64,000 nt of DNA from Nitrospira sp. CR1.1 (GCA_014055465.1 WIAF01000003.1:372001-436000), one strand, 5' to 3'. Counted from the first letter of the stretch, positions 16,630 through 26,209 are shown. Translations and numbers: made by a program. Notes: generated from the sequence alone by a model not told the origin.

Positions 16630-17556
16630 ATGTTCACTTCTATGAACGCGCAACCGACTCACTATCGTCCATTCAGTATAGGCCTCCGAACGTGGCTTCT
16701 GGTCGGTCCGCTCATGGGAATGTTATGCATTCCTACAGCACGAGCCGAGGAGCCGCGTGATCCGGAGGCCACCCTGCGGACGCTCGTTCAGGCCAATGCC
16801 GAACGGGATCTTGCCACCATGTCGAAATACATGTCACATGACATGGATGCCACTGGGTATACGATTGACGGACGCAAGTACATCGGATGGCCGGATCTGG
16901 CCGCCGATATGCGCAGCGAGTTTGACTCGGTGGTCAAACTTGAAATTCCAATCACCAGCCTCCGCATGTGGACGAAAGGCGATGATATCGCCTGGTTCGC
17001 GATGGAATTGAACTATATTCGGTACAGCAACCCGGACGACCTTACCCAACGGATGGTCCTTCCCCTTCGAGAAACAGGCGTACTGGAGCGACGAAACGGC
17101 CGATGGATCCTCGTGGCCTGGCATGAATCGACACGCCATCATGACAGCGGAACGGAACAGACGGCGGCCAACCGCACGGCGCTGCTCCATCGCGCCTCGG
17201 ATACGCAGCCGGCTGTCCAGAACGGCGTCGACTTGAGCGGCGAATGGGAAGTGACGGAAATCGAGGATAATAAGAAATACGTTGCTACGTTGAATGCCCA
17301 GGGTAACGGTCCCTACACGTGGCAAGGCGGACAATTTTCCACCACCAGCTTTGACGATCGACGTTGGCAGGGCACGTGGAAACAACCGGGAAATGATCGC
17401 GAAGGCGCCTTTGAAGTCATTCTCTCGGAAGATGGCACCGAAGCAAGAGGCATTTGGTGGTATGTGCGTGTCGGCACCAGAGACAATATCCCGCCGCGGC
17501 AGCATGGCGGCAGCTACCTGTGGAAACGACTCACCCCGCCTCCGACGGCTCCTTAA
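16630..17556 (+). CDS. Exported protein with an NTF2/SnoaL-like domain
   Basis: A 308-residue protein with a signal peptide (about 1-38, ending CIPTARAEE). The first mature domain (ATLRTLVQANAERDLATMSKYMSHDM ... GWPDLAADM ... NGRWILVAWHES) has the SnoaL/nuclear-transport-factor-2 layout seen in ketosteroid isomerase-like proteins. The C-terminal part from about 200 (LSGEWEVTEIEDNKKYVATL ... GTWKQPG) looks like a beta-rich lipocalin-type domain. No enzyme residues are certain. ATG 16630 was chosen for the AAGG site; GTG 16594 and ATG 16642 are alternatives. Confidence 0.65.
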   Translation: MFTSMNAQPTHYRPFSIGLRTWLLVGPLMGMLCIPTARAEEPRDPEATLRTLVQANAERDLATMSKYMSHDMDATGYTIDGRKYIGWPDLAADMRSEFDSVVKLEIPITSLRMWTKGDDIAWFAMELNYIRYSNPDDLTQRMVLPLRETGVLERRNGRWILVAWHESTRHHDSGTEQTAANRTALLHRASDTQPAVQNGVDLSGEWEVTEIEDNKKYVATLNAQGNGPYTWQGGQFSTTSFDDRRWQGTWKQPGNDREGAFEVILSEDGTEARGIWWYVRVGTRDNIPPRQHGGSYLWKRLTPPPTAP

Positions 17557-17633
17557 CGGACGGGCGGTAACTCCCGACGGAGCTTCACACACACACCCAT
17601 GGACGGCCGGTCTGTTACAACGAGGAGGGGCCT

Positions 17634-18635
17634 ATGAATCGTGCGCTTCTATTGGCAGTCATGTTATTGAGCCTCACGAGTATGGTGTATGCCGACGGCG
17701 GACATGATCACCACGCCATTCCAACCATGCCGAGTTTAGGCGAGACGAGACTGACCATCGACGACCAGACCGTCACGCTCACATTCGGCCCTGTCGATCT
17801 CCCGACCGGTCACGACGGCGATCTGGCCTCCAGCATGCCGAAGAAGGTGTTCCAATTGCCGGAGGACACCTATATGGTCGGCTACAAGTCCGAAGTCTTC
17901 ACCAAGGATGGCAAGCCGCTCCCGAAGAATTACTTGCATCACATTCTGATGTTGAACAATGACAAGCCAAGCGTCTCGTGCGATGGAGAACCGTTATTTT
18001 TTGCCGGGGCCGGCCTGGAGATGACGGAAGCCCGTTTCCCGGACGGATACGGGGTGAAGTTGGGCAAAGGCCAAAACCTCATGTCCGTAGTTGCGTTTTA
18101 CCACAAGGCACCGCCGACGAAAGACGTGATGGCACGCTTCACGATGTATGTCGCCCCGAAGGGCACGAAGGTCCAGGAGATGGACGTCTACCAGGTGGGC
18201 GTGAACATCGTCTGCTACAGCAAATTCGCGCAACGAGGTTCAGACCAGACAGATGAAGGCATTGAGATTAAGCCCGGTGTCTCGGTGCTTTCCGCGCCCC
18301 TGAAATTCAACATGGATGGCTGCGTCAAGTTCGCCTATCCCCACGGGCATGACGAGCTACTCATGGTCGCGCTTGAGAATACGACTTCAAAGGAAACGCT
18401 CCTCCGCACCGTTCCCGAGGTAGATGCCGACGGCACGTTCCGGGACTTCCGTCCCCATCAGGTCTACCGGGATGGTAAAGGATTTCCGGTGACGAAGCAG
18501 GACGACTACGAGATGGTGATGGTTCACCATCACCTTCTGCAAAACCCCAATATTCAACATGGCATGGGGAACTATCTGCTTTATATGACGCCTGGCGCTT
18601 GTCAGCAGGCATCGACCACGGCCTCGGCGCACTAA
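17634..18635 (+). CDS. Exported PHM/Nod19-like putative copper-binding protein
   Basis: A 333-residue protein with a signal peptide (1-20, ending MVYA) and a very good ribosome-binding site (GAGGAGGGG). A His-rich start (GGHDHHAIP) precedes a beta-sandwich. LPKNYLHHILMLNNDKPSVSC resembles the copper-binding His-His strand of peptidylglycine monooxygenase-type domains and the plant Nod19 family; YPHGHDELLMVALE supplies an H-x-H pair and MVMVHHHLLQNP a further cluster. This suggests a periplasmic mono- or dicopper protein, either an oxygenase-like enzyme or a copper carrier. Assignment is by motif only. Confidence 0.6.
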   Translation: MNRALLLAVMLLSLTSMVYADGGHDHHAIPTMPSLGETRLTIDDQTVTLTFGPVDLPTGHDGDLASSMPKKVFQLPEDTYMVGYKSEVFTKDGKPLPKNYLHHILMLNNDKPSVSCDGEPLFFAGAGLEMTEARFPDGYGVKLGKGQNLMSVVAFYHKAPPTKDVMARFTMYVAPKGTKVQEMDVYQVGVNIVCYSKFAQRGSDQTDEGIEIKPGVSVLSAPLKFNMDGCVKFAYPHGHDELLMVALENTTSKETLLRTVPEVDADGTFRDFRPHQVYRDGKGFPVTKQDDYEMVMVHHHLLQNPNIQHGMGNYLLYMTPGACQQASTTASAH

Positions 18636-18650
18636 TCGGAACCGTTGAGC

Positions 18651-18680
18651 GCCCACCACAGGACGATTGCTGTGGTGGGC
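18651..18680. terminator. Strong hairpin after the PHM-like gene
   Basis: GCCCACCACAG pairs perfectly with CTGTGGTGGGC (11 bp) around an 8-base loop, 15 bp after the stop codon. There is no following T-run. It can act as a transcript-stabilising or terminating structure. Confidence 0.5.
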
Positions 18681-19001
18681 CAGGCCCAACCAGACATCAG
18701 TCCTGGCAGACTAGACACACCAGGCCTGGCTCCAATCTGAACACTTTCCTCACCTTCACGCCACGCCGGCCCACTTCAGTTTTGACGCTCGAATCAAATT
18801 TCCCCTACAGAAGTGGAACCGCCCCCTCGGGCGGCGGACTGGGATTATCAGGAAGGTGTATGATATTGAACCAGTCATGCAGTGCACTCAGTTCGGGAAG
18901 GACAGATTTGTTCGCCTGAGAGGGAGGGTATGCTCAGCACTGTACGGTGGCGCGTTTCCCGTGGCGCAGATAGCTACCGGGCATATTGAACGCGCCCCTG
19001 C
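18681..19001. other. Upstream region of the large regulatory fusion gene
   Basis: About 320 bp with no coding frame of note. A CCGCCC/GGGCGG hairpin lies near 18822-18840 and a TATGAT element near 18857-18862 could be a -10 box, but no matching -35 was found. No -24/-12 (sigma-54) element was seen here. Confidence 0.35.
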
Positions 19002-22000
19002 ATGAAGACCATGAGATCTTCCATGTCCTTGCCCGAACCCTCGCTTCATATCCTCCTCATCAATGAGAATCCAGACGAAATCAAGTTGGTGACAACCAGC
19101 TTGAGAAGCTTTTTCGCCGGCTGTCGCATCGAAGCCGGATACTCGTCCGAAGAAGCCCTCGCATTCAGCCGTCAGGGCGACTGGCATATCATCCTTATTG
19201 ATCAGGATCTGAGTCCGGAACGGGGCCTGGACCTACTTGCTCGCCTCCGTCGCAATGCTCCCTACGCCGCGATCCTACTCCAGACCAACGAGAATGACTC
19301 ACAAACTGCCGTCCACGCACTGCAGCACGGCGCCGACTTTTTGCTGTTCAAACGATCTCCCGGCTTTATCACTGAACTCCTTTTTTCGGTACAGGAAGCC
19401 CTTGAAAAACGTGACTTGCAAATGAAGCTGGACCACACGTTTCAACGGCATTTGCGTGTGATCGAAACACTGAGCGATTTATCATACGAACTCGACGCGG
19501 ACGGCCGCTTTGTGTATGTGAGTCCGACTGTCACGGCTATGCTTGGGTATACCGCGGATGAACTCGCCGGTCGACACTACTCCCTCTTGCTTCCTCCTCA
19601 CCAGGAACCAACCGCACGGTTCCGATTGAATGAGCGCCGGGCAGGCAGCCGTTCAATTCGCCGAATGGAATGCACGTTGTACCGGAAATCCCTTCCGGAT
19701 ACGCCGCCGGAACCCATCACCGTAGAAATCACAGCAAAAGGACTCTTCGATTCCACCAACCGCTACCTGGGAACCGTCGGCTTGCTACGCGATCTGTCTC
19801 AACAGAAAGCTCAACAGAACCGCCTGGCTGAACTGGAATCGCGCCTTCAGGAGACCAACCGCCAACTCGCCCTCTCGCGTGAGGCGGCCCGGGTCTCCCG
19901 CCAATTGCAACAGCCCCTCACCTCTTTGCTGCAAGACTCACAACGATTGCTAACATCGATCCAACACAGCCGGATCGAGCAACATGTTGAAACGATGATC
20001 GCTCAGGCTTCGCAAGCAAGCCAACTTGGCCAGCAGTTGGCAGCAGCGATTCACGCCCGCCCCATGGAATTTGTTCCTCTCGACCTGAACGACGTACTTC
20101 AGACGGTTGTCCAGACTGCACAAGATGAGACAGAAGACACACGCGTACGGCTCACCACTTATTATGCAGGCAATCTTCCAGTCATACTTGGTTCGCGTCC
20201 GGCATTAGAAAACCTCGCGCACATCTTGCTCGCCTATGCGCGTCAATACACCTTTCACAACTTGCCCCCCAGGCTTATCCTGAAAACCACCGCACTGGCC
20301 ATGGAAAGCCGTGGGGCTGCTTCACAGGAAGCGGCATCGCACCCGCGGCATGTCCCTACATATGCAAGCTTTACCATTCGAGGGATGGTCGGCGATCTAC
20401 GCCAGCCTCCGGATAACAGACTAGGCCAGGATCGTTCGGCGGAAGGATTTTTTCAAGCACACCAGATTGTTCAGGCACATCGAGGCGCCATCGAGGTCGA
20501 ACATACGCCCGACAGCGGTTTGGCGATCACGGTTCGCATCCCTGCTTCGGAGGACTTTTCGCTCGCGCCGCAGCCTCGTGAATCACCGGCCCCGACCACC
20601 TCGTCTACCCGGTTTGATGGTCACAATCCCGCCCGATCCATCCCAGGACAACGTCCTGAACGTCGCCGATCAGAACGCAAGCCATTCTCCTTACCCGTTC
20701 AATTGTCGATCGGGGGCACAACCCTTCGCGGGCTATTGCGCAATATGAGTACCGAAGGGGCGCTCCTGACTATCCAGGGATTGGAGGCGTCCATCCACCT
20801 GCAGCCGGCCTATGTCGTCATTAAGACCCCAGTGAGCTTCCTGGAACTTCAAGGCGTGGTGCATGAACGACCGTCCGCGGATTTGCCTCTGCCAACTATC
20901 AAAGACTTCGTGATTTCTTTTTTCCCCGCCGCCGAACATGAGCTCAATGTCCTCAGATCGCTGCTTGATGGCCTAAAGGACGGCTCGACACAGATCACCT
21001 TCGAAGGATTGATTCTTCCTTCGCCTCCAGCAACCGTGAGCCGCCAAACCGGTCTCATTTCATCCATGCCCATGCCGGAAGACCGGCGCGAAGCCGTTCG
21101 ACTGAACGTGTCCTGTCTCGTTCACGTGACTGAATCCCAGGCCTCCTCATCGCACTCGTCCGGCCGGATCCTCAATCTAAGCCTGAACGGAGCCTGCATT
21201 GATCTGCCTGGAGAGGCCATCTTATCCGGAAATCCGCAGGTCATCCGCCTGACTCTTGATGAATCGATTGAGATGGTATCCGTAACGGGCGCCCATCAAG
21301 CGCAGAAGGCCAACCAACCATTAACGGCGCAGATCATCTGGAAACGTCCGGCGCAACTGATGCCGACAACCAGCCGTGCAGCATCAGGAGAACAACGGCA
21401 ACAAATCGGGATACGCTTTGACGGTCTGTCCTCCCCGCACGAATACAAACTTCGTGGCATCATGGAACCCGGGTTCCGCGCGGGTCAGAATTTCGCCGAA
21501 CGGCAGGCTGACGCTCCCGTACTCACGGACTCACACAGCCTGCGAAACCGTGAAGGGCACACGATTGCGTTACAGCATGATTTCCCCACACTCGGCGGCG
21601 GAGAGCATGATCCGCTGGTGCTGCTCTGCCCGGAGTACGGCACAACGCAGCACGCCTACGTAGCCCTGGCGTATACATTGGCCGGCCGCGGGTTTCATGT
21701 GCTGCGATACGATCACAGCCGCCATATCGGGCTTAGTGACGGCGACCCGTCGCAAACCACGTTCACTTCGCTGGAAGACGACCTTGATGCCGTGCTGACC
21801 TTCGCCCAGGAAAATTGGCCCCAAAGGCCTCTGACCCTCCTGGCATCGGACCTCCTCGGTCGTATCGCGCTGCGAAGAGGTGATTGGCACAGACGGCTTC
21901 GTCGCCTGATTCTTCTCAATCCGACACTCGACCTCGGACAGTGCCTGATAACCCTGCACCATCGAGATTTGTTACGCGAACATCTGGACGGCGCGCGCCT

Positions 22001-23219
22001 GGGACTGGGCAATCTGCTCGGTATTCCGCTCGACATTGACCATTTTCTGGCCGACGCGGTGGCCGCACAATATACCGATGTGACTGTGCTACGAGATGAA
22101 CTCGCGCAGTGCGGAACGGACGTGGTCGTCATAACCGGCGGGCAAGATGGCACTGACTGTTCGATTCCGGCCCCTGCCCCAAATCTTTTGAACGAGGTGC
22201 TCTCTCAGCTGGGGGCAAACGGCAGGAAAGTGATGCTACCGTCGTCCGTCCTGACTGCTGGACGGATTCCATCGTCGACTCTGCGCGCAAGTTGGCAGCA
22301 ACTTTCACACCTCTGCCACGCGGGGCAGGCGATTCACGAACCTAGTCCCACAATGCTTCCGGCGCTCTCACGCGCAACGTCCACTCGTGCCCGATTCGAA
22401 CGCGATCAACTCCACCACAAACAGGCCATTGGTACCGCGAGCAACGAACGACTCTGGTCAGCGCTCACCGATCTCACATGTGCCATGGATGAGCTGCCGG
22501 CACATTGGCACTCGATCGATCAGCTCTACCAACTCCTGCAACCACTCGATGGAAACCTCGGGCTTCTGGATATCGGCTGCGGGATGCATTCTTTCGCCCG
22601 GTTGCTCCTCCTGAACCTTTCGTATCGCCTACGCGCCCAAACGTGGCCCCATGCCAAACCCCTCCGGTATGTCGGCATCGACTTCTCCTCCACCGCGTTG
22701 CATGCGGCGCGGATCTCAGCACAGGAGGCCAGACAGCACCTGGATAAGCTGTTTTCGGAGCGCCTCTCCATACCGGCACCCATCACCCAGCAATGGGTGC
22801 TCGGCCGATCGTCAGAAGCACTGCCTTTTCCCGACCATTCATTTGACCGTGTGGTGGCAAATCTCTCGCCAAGTTTTGCGCGGTCACCGATGCACACGCT
22901 GCGAGAACTCTTCCGCGTGCTTCGCCCCGGCGGAAAACTTATTTTGAACGTCTTCACCCCTGCCACTGATTTAGCCCGCCTCTACAGGCCTGCCGTACAT
23001 GAACTTGGCCTAGACGCATTTTCGGGAGCGCCCCGCCTGGCCTTACACCGCATGGCACAGTGCCGTGTTGCACTACGTACAGGACAAGTGCATACGTTCG
23101 AAGAAGAGAGCCTGACCATTCAGCTCTCCCGCTTCACACCTATTACACCGCGACTCGTTCGCGCTCTCTCCGGGCAGATGTTGCTCGCCGCCGCTGAAAA
23201 ACCGGATTCCTCTGGCTGA
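19002..23219 (+). CDS. REC-PAS-pseudokinase-PilZ-PilZ-LuxD-like-methyltransferase fusion
   Basis: 1405 residues in one open frame. REC: about 14-135, with acceptor Asp67 (LIDQDL) and Lys117, but the acidic pocket is N-E-N. PAS: about 155-268. A kinase-like region follows: the H-box position reads VSRQLQQPLTSLL, with Arg300 replacing the His, and the ATPase half (360-513) lacks N and G1 boxes. PilZ 1: about 551-650 (R555-x3-R559, NMSTEG). PilZ 2: about 692-820 (R696-x3-R700, NLSLNG). LuxD-like acyltransferase: about 845-1110 (GFHVLRYDHSRHIGLSDG, nucleophile Ser949), but the catalytic His position is Val1083. Methyltransferase: about 1145-1400 (LLDIGCG; ELFRVLRPGGKLIL). It probably couples c-di-GMP and phosphorylation to methyl transfer on an unknown acceptor. 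Confidence 0.85.
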   Translation: MKTMRSSMSLPEPSLHILLINENPDEIKLVTTSLRSFFAGCRIEAGYSSEEALAFSRQGDWHIILIDQDLSPERGLDLLARLRRNAPYAAILLQTNENDSQTAVHALQHGADFLLFKRSPGFITELLFSVQEALEKRDLQMKLDHTFQRHLRVIETLSDLSYELDADGRFVYVSPTVTAMLGYTADELAGRHYSLLLPPHQEPTARFRLNERRAGSRSIRRMECTLYRKSLPDTPPEPITVEITAKGLFDSTNRYLGTVGLLRDLSQQKAQQNRLAELESRLQETNRQLALSREAARVSRQLQQPLTSLLQDSQRLLTSIQHSRIEQHVETMIAQASQASQLGQQLAAAIHARPMEFVPLDLNDVLQTVVQTAQDETEDTRVRLTTYYAGNLPVILGSRPALENLAHILLAYARQYTFHNLPPRLILKTTALAMESRGAASQEAASHPRHVPTYASFTIRGMVGDLRQPPDNRLGQDRSAEGFFQAHQIVQAHRGAIEVEHTPDSGLAITVRIPASEDFSLAPQPRESPAPTTSSTRFDGHNPARSIPGQRPERRRSERKPFSLPVQLSIGGTTLRGLLRNMSTEGALLTIQGLEASIHLQPAYVVIKTPVSFLELQGVVHERPSADLPLPTIKDFVISFFPAAEHELNVLRSLLDGLKDGSTQITFEGLILPSPPATVSRQTGLISSMPMPEDRREAVRLNVSCLVHVTESQASSSHSSGRILNLSLNGACIDLPGEAILSGNPQVIRLTLDESIEMVSVTGAHQAQKANQPLTAQIIWKRPAQLMPTTSRAASGEQRQQIGIRFDGLSSPHEYKLRGIMEPGFRAGQNFAERQADAPVLTDSHSLRNREGHTIALQHDFPTLGGGEHDPLVLLCPEYGTTQHAYVALAYTLAGRGFHVLRYDHSRHIGLSDGDPSQTTFTSLEDDLDAVLTFAQENWPQRPLTLLASDLLGRIALRRGDWHRRLRRLILLNPTLDLGQCLITLHHRDLLREHLDGARLGLGNLLGIPLDIDHFLADAVAAQYTDVTVLRDELAQCGTDVVVITGGQDGTDCSIPAPAPNLLNEVLSQLGANGRKVMLPSSVLTAGRIPSSTLRASWQQLSHLCHAGQAIHEPSPTMLPALSRATSTRARFERDQLHHKQAIGTASNERLWSALTDLTCAMDELPAHWHSIDQLYQLLQPLDGNLGLLDIGCGMHSFARLLLLNLSYRLRAQTWPHAKPLRYVGIDFSSTALHAARISAQEARQHLDKLFSERLSIPAPITQQWVLGRSSEALPFPDHSFDRVVANLSPSFARSPMHTLRELFRVLRPGGKLILNVFTPATDLARLYRPAVHELGLDAFSGAPRLALHRMAQCRVALRTGQVHTFEEESLTIQLSRFTPITPRLVRALSGQMLLAAAEKPDSSG

Positions 23220-23325
23220 AACAATAGGGCGCATATATACTTCTCTCACTAGCGCAATACGCGCAGTGGGTCAGTCGACACCACGGTAAACCCGGTGTCT
23301 GGATTGGTATTCCTCCCACGGGACT

Positions 23326-24609
23326 ATGACGCTCCACCCCAACAGCCGGCACACGCCCGTTCTTTCAGGGTCCATGGAAATCATTCGACTGGTCGGTGAC
23401 TTTGCTGAAACCCTGGGAGCCGCGCGGGACCTCTCACGTCTCGGGAACCCGATTGTGAGGACACTCTCGCAACATACTCGCCTGCAAGAAGCGGCAGTAT
23501 GGATACGAGAGTCCGAAGACGGCCAGTATCGTCTCCTCGCATCCCATGGACACAGCGATTTCTCATCACTACCGCCGGCGTTGACCAGCGATCACCCCCT
23601 CGTCACAGGTCTTTCAGGGAAGCCATATATGTTTCATGACGACCACAAACCGTCTTCTCCGGTTGGCCTGGCCATGACGGCGGTCCGTGCAACCCTCTGT
23701 CTCGCGTTACGGAACAAGGGACGGCTCCTCGGGCTGTGCACCCTGGGGCCAGTCAACACGGATACGCGCCTCGATGAAGACGCCATGGTCCTCGGCGAAA
23801 CGATCGCGCGTATCGCAGGCAACAGCCTCGATCACCTCCTGACACAAAACGACCTCCGTCGCTCCTCCACCTTGATGAGACGGACAGACCGACTACGTTC
23901 TTTGGAAATCATGGCCGGCGGGTTTGCTCATGAAATCCGCAATCCGCTCACCTCCATCAAGACTTTTGTCCAACTGGCCCCCCAGCGGCAGCAGGATCCG
24001 GTCTTCATCAACGAGTTCAGCAAACTGGCCCTAGAAGACATTCACCGCATCGAACGCCTGCTCCATGAGATTCTCGACTATGCCAGCTACATGACCCCTC
24101 ACCCCACTGAAGTCGACCTGAACGAACTCGTCGCCTCCTGCATCGGCTTCGTCTCGTCGAGCGCGGCGCACCGTGGCATTCAATTACAGACTCACCTGGC
24201 GCCTCAGCTCCCTCCACTCTCGCTTGATCGACAACAAATCAAGCAAGTCCTGTTGAATCTGCTGCTGAATGCCCTGGATGCGATGCCGAACGGCCACGGG
24301 ATCATTCAAATCCATACGCATCTTCTGTCGCAAGCCGGCAACCCACCGTGGGTGCAATTGCAGGTCAAGGACGAAGGATGCGGTATCCCGCCCGATCACC
24401 TGGAACATATTTTTGATCCTTTTTTCAGCACGAAACATTCCAATAGCGCCAGTGACGGAGCCGGACTCGGGCTGACTACCGCACATCAGATTGTCCGGGA
24501 ACATGGCGGCGCCATCACGGTTGAAAGCCGCGTGGGAGCGGGCTCCACATTCTCCGTGAATCTTCCGGTTCAGGATACATGCCCCACAGTGTCAGCAGCA
24601 CGGGAGTAA
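23326..24609 (+). CDS. GAF-domain sensor histidine kinase
   Basis: A 427-residue soluble kinase without transmembrane segments. A GAF domain spans about 25-175, followed by HisKA with His202 in GGFAHEIRNPLTSIK. The ATPase domain has the N box NLLLNALDAM, G1 VKDEGCGIP, F DPFFSTK and G2 GAGLGL. The ordered boxes resemble NtrB/ZraS-type partners of NtrC regulators. The stop lies one base before the response-regulator start, so the pair is cotranscribed. The signal sensed by the GAF domain is unknown. Unlike the preceding fusion protein, its catalytic motifs are all intact, so it may be the phosphodonor for all REC domains in this block. Confidence 0.92.
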   Translation: MTLHPNSRHTPVLSGSMEIIRLVGDFAETLGAARDLSRLGNPIVRTLSQHTRLQEAAVWIRESEDGQYRLLASHGHSDFSSLPPALTSDHPLVTGLSGKPYMFHDDHKPSSPVGLAMTAVRATLCLALRNKGRLLGLCTLGPVNTDTRLDEDAMVLGETIARIAGNSLDHLLTQNDLRRSSTLMRRTDRLRSLEIMAGGFAHEIRNPLTSIKTFVQLAPQRQQDPVFINEFSKLALEDIHRIERLLHEILDYASYMTPHPTEVDLNELVASCIGFVSSSAAHRGIQLQTHLAPQLPPLSLDRQQIKQVLLNLLLNALDAMPNGHGIIQIHTHLLSQAGNPPWVQLQVKDEGCGIPPDHLEHIFDPFFSTKHSNSASDGAGLGLTTAHQIVREHGGAITVESRVGAGSTFSVNLPVQDTCPTVSAARE

Positions 24610-24610
24610 C

Positions 24611-26023
24611 ATGAAAAAACGAGTACTACTTGTCGATGATGAGCCGCGTGTCCGGGCCTCGCTGAGAACGGTGCTGGAACCAACGTACGAGATCCTCGAA
24701 GCGGCGGATGCGGCCGAGGGCCTCAGACGTTTCAAACACGATGCCCCCGATCTGGTTCTCCTGGATGTCATCCTCCCGGGAACGGACGGGCTATCCGCCC
24801 TCCAGACGATGCGAACCGAGAATCGAGCCGTCCCGGTGATTATGTTGACAGGGACCAAAGCCGTTAAAACAGCCGTCGATGCGATGAAGCTCGGGGCCGC
24901 CGACTATCTGTCCAAACCGTTCGACGTCGACGAACTTCAAATTGTCATCGAACGAACGCTGGGCAAGCAGGAGTTGGAGCAGGAAGTCCGTCAATTGCGC
25001 GCCCAGGTTGTGCAACGGTATGCCTTCCATAACCTCATCGGCAAAAGCCCCTCCATGCAGGAAATTTACGCCAAAATCGAACAGGTGGCCGATAGTCGCA
25101 CCACCGTGCTGGTCACCGGCGAGAGCGGAACCGGAAAAGAACTGGTCGCCAAAGCGATTCACTACAACAGCGCCAGGCGGGAACGCCCATTCATCGCACT
25201 CAATTGCGCAGCCTTGCCTGAAACGCTCATCGAAAGCGAGTTGTTCGGCCATGAGAAAGGGTCGTTCACCGATGCCACGGCACGACGAGTGGGCCAGTTC
25301 GAATTGGCGCACACGGGCACGCTGTTTCTGGACGAAATCGGCGACCTTAGTCCGGCCACGCAGGCGAAGCTCTTGCGGGTGTTGCAGGAACGGGAATTTA
25401 CGAGGGTCGGCGGAGTGCAATCCATCAAGGTCGATGTCCGGATCGTCGCTGCGACCAACAAAAACCTCGATGAGATGGTCAGAAAAAATCTGTTCCGCGA
25501 GGACCTGTATTACCGTATCAACGTCATTGCGCTCTACCTCCCGCCGTTGCGCGAACGAGGGGAAGACATTGCGCTTCTGGCCAAGCACTTTCTCTCAAAA
25601 CGCATCGAAGAAGAAAAACGTCCGTCCCAGGAATTCACCAAAGACGCGCTCGAATTGATTTCACATTATCCGTGGCCTGGGAACGTGCGCGAGATGGAAA
25701 ACATCATCGAACAGGCATTCATCTGGTCGAAAGGCTCCCCGGTCATCACACCCGAGCATTTGCCGAACATCTTGCGAACGGATACCCGCTCGTCGTCGCT
25801 CCGGGATGACACACTCGCGGGGCGATTATCGCTGGAAAAGGCCGTCATGGAGTTCGAACGCGAAATCATTCTGGATGCGCTCAAGCGAACGACATACGTA
25901 CAAACTCATGCGGCCGCCATGCTGGGCATCAGCCGTCGCATGCTGAAGTATCGCATGGACACATTGGGAATCAGCAGGCCGGACACCGGAGGACAGGCCG
26001 AGACTCAAATGCCTCAGGAATGA
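24611..26023 (+). CDS. NtrC-family sigma-54-dependent response regulator
   Basis: 470 residues: REC (1-120, acceptor Asp52, Lys102), AAA+ activator domain (about 140-380; Walker A GESGTGKE at 170-177, Walker B FLDEIGD) and a Fis-type helix-turn-helix (about 425-455, HAAAMLGISRRMLKYRMDTLG). The sigma-54 contact loop reads GSFTDA (217-222) rather than GAFTGA. It should activate sigma-54 promoters after phosphorylation by the adjacent kinase. The next gene has a matching -24/-12 promoter, so it is the most likely target. AlgB, ZraR and AtoC are relatives, but no specific name is warranted. Confidence 0.93.
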   Translation: MKKRVLLVDDEPRVRASLRTVLEPTYEILEAADAAEGLRRFKHDAPDLVLLDVILPGTDGLSALQTMRTENRAVPVIMLTGTKAVKTAVDAMKLGAADYLSKPFDVDELQIVIERTLGKQELEQEVRQLRAQVVQRYAFHNLIGKSPSMQEIYAKIEQVADSRTTVLVTGESGTGKELVAKAIHYNSARRERPFIALNCAALPETLIESELFGHEKGSFTDATARRVGQFELAHTGTLFLDEIGDLSPATQAKLLRVLQEREFTRVGGVQSIKVDVRIVAATNKNLDEMVRKNLFREDLYYRINVIALYLPPLRERGEDIALLAKHFLSKRIEEEKRPSQEFTKDALELISHYPWPGNVREMENIIEQAFIWSKGSPVITPEHLPNILRTDTRSSSLRDDTLAGRLSLEKAVMEFEREIILDALKRTTYVQTHAAAMLGISRRMLKYRMDTLGISRPDTGGQAETQMPQE

Positions 26024-26149
26024 CACACCCTGACACACAAGCCTCTGCACATGTCTCATATTTTTTTGAGTACGAGCCCCACGCATCAAACTTCTTGTGG
26101 CCTGAAGTAGAGAGACCTGCTATAAATTGCCAAGTGATGTATCCGTACG

Positions 26150-26165
26150 CGGCACAGGTTTTGCG
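26150..26165 (+). promoter_or_regulatory. Sigma-54 (-24/-12) promoter before the HD-GYP gene
   Basis: CGGCACAGGTTTTGCG carries GG (26151-26152) and GC (26163-26164) separated by exactly ten bases, close to the consensus TGGCAC-N5-TTGC. Transcription would begin near 26176, about 30 bp before the ATG at 26210. It lies directly behind the sigma-54 activator gene. An upstream activator site could not be defined. Confidence 0.65.
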
Positions 26166-26209
26166 TTTCGTCTTTCCTGAAGTTCGCAATGCACCCGGGA
26201 GCGCTCTGG

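Noticed and set aside
18651-18680. Strong hairpin considered as a standard Rho-independent terminator
   Set aside because: No T-run follows on either strand, so only a structural hairpin is claimed.
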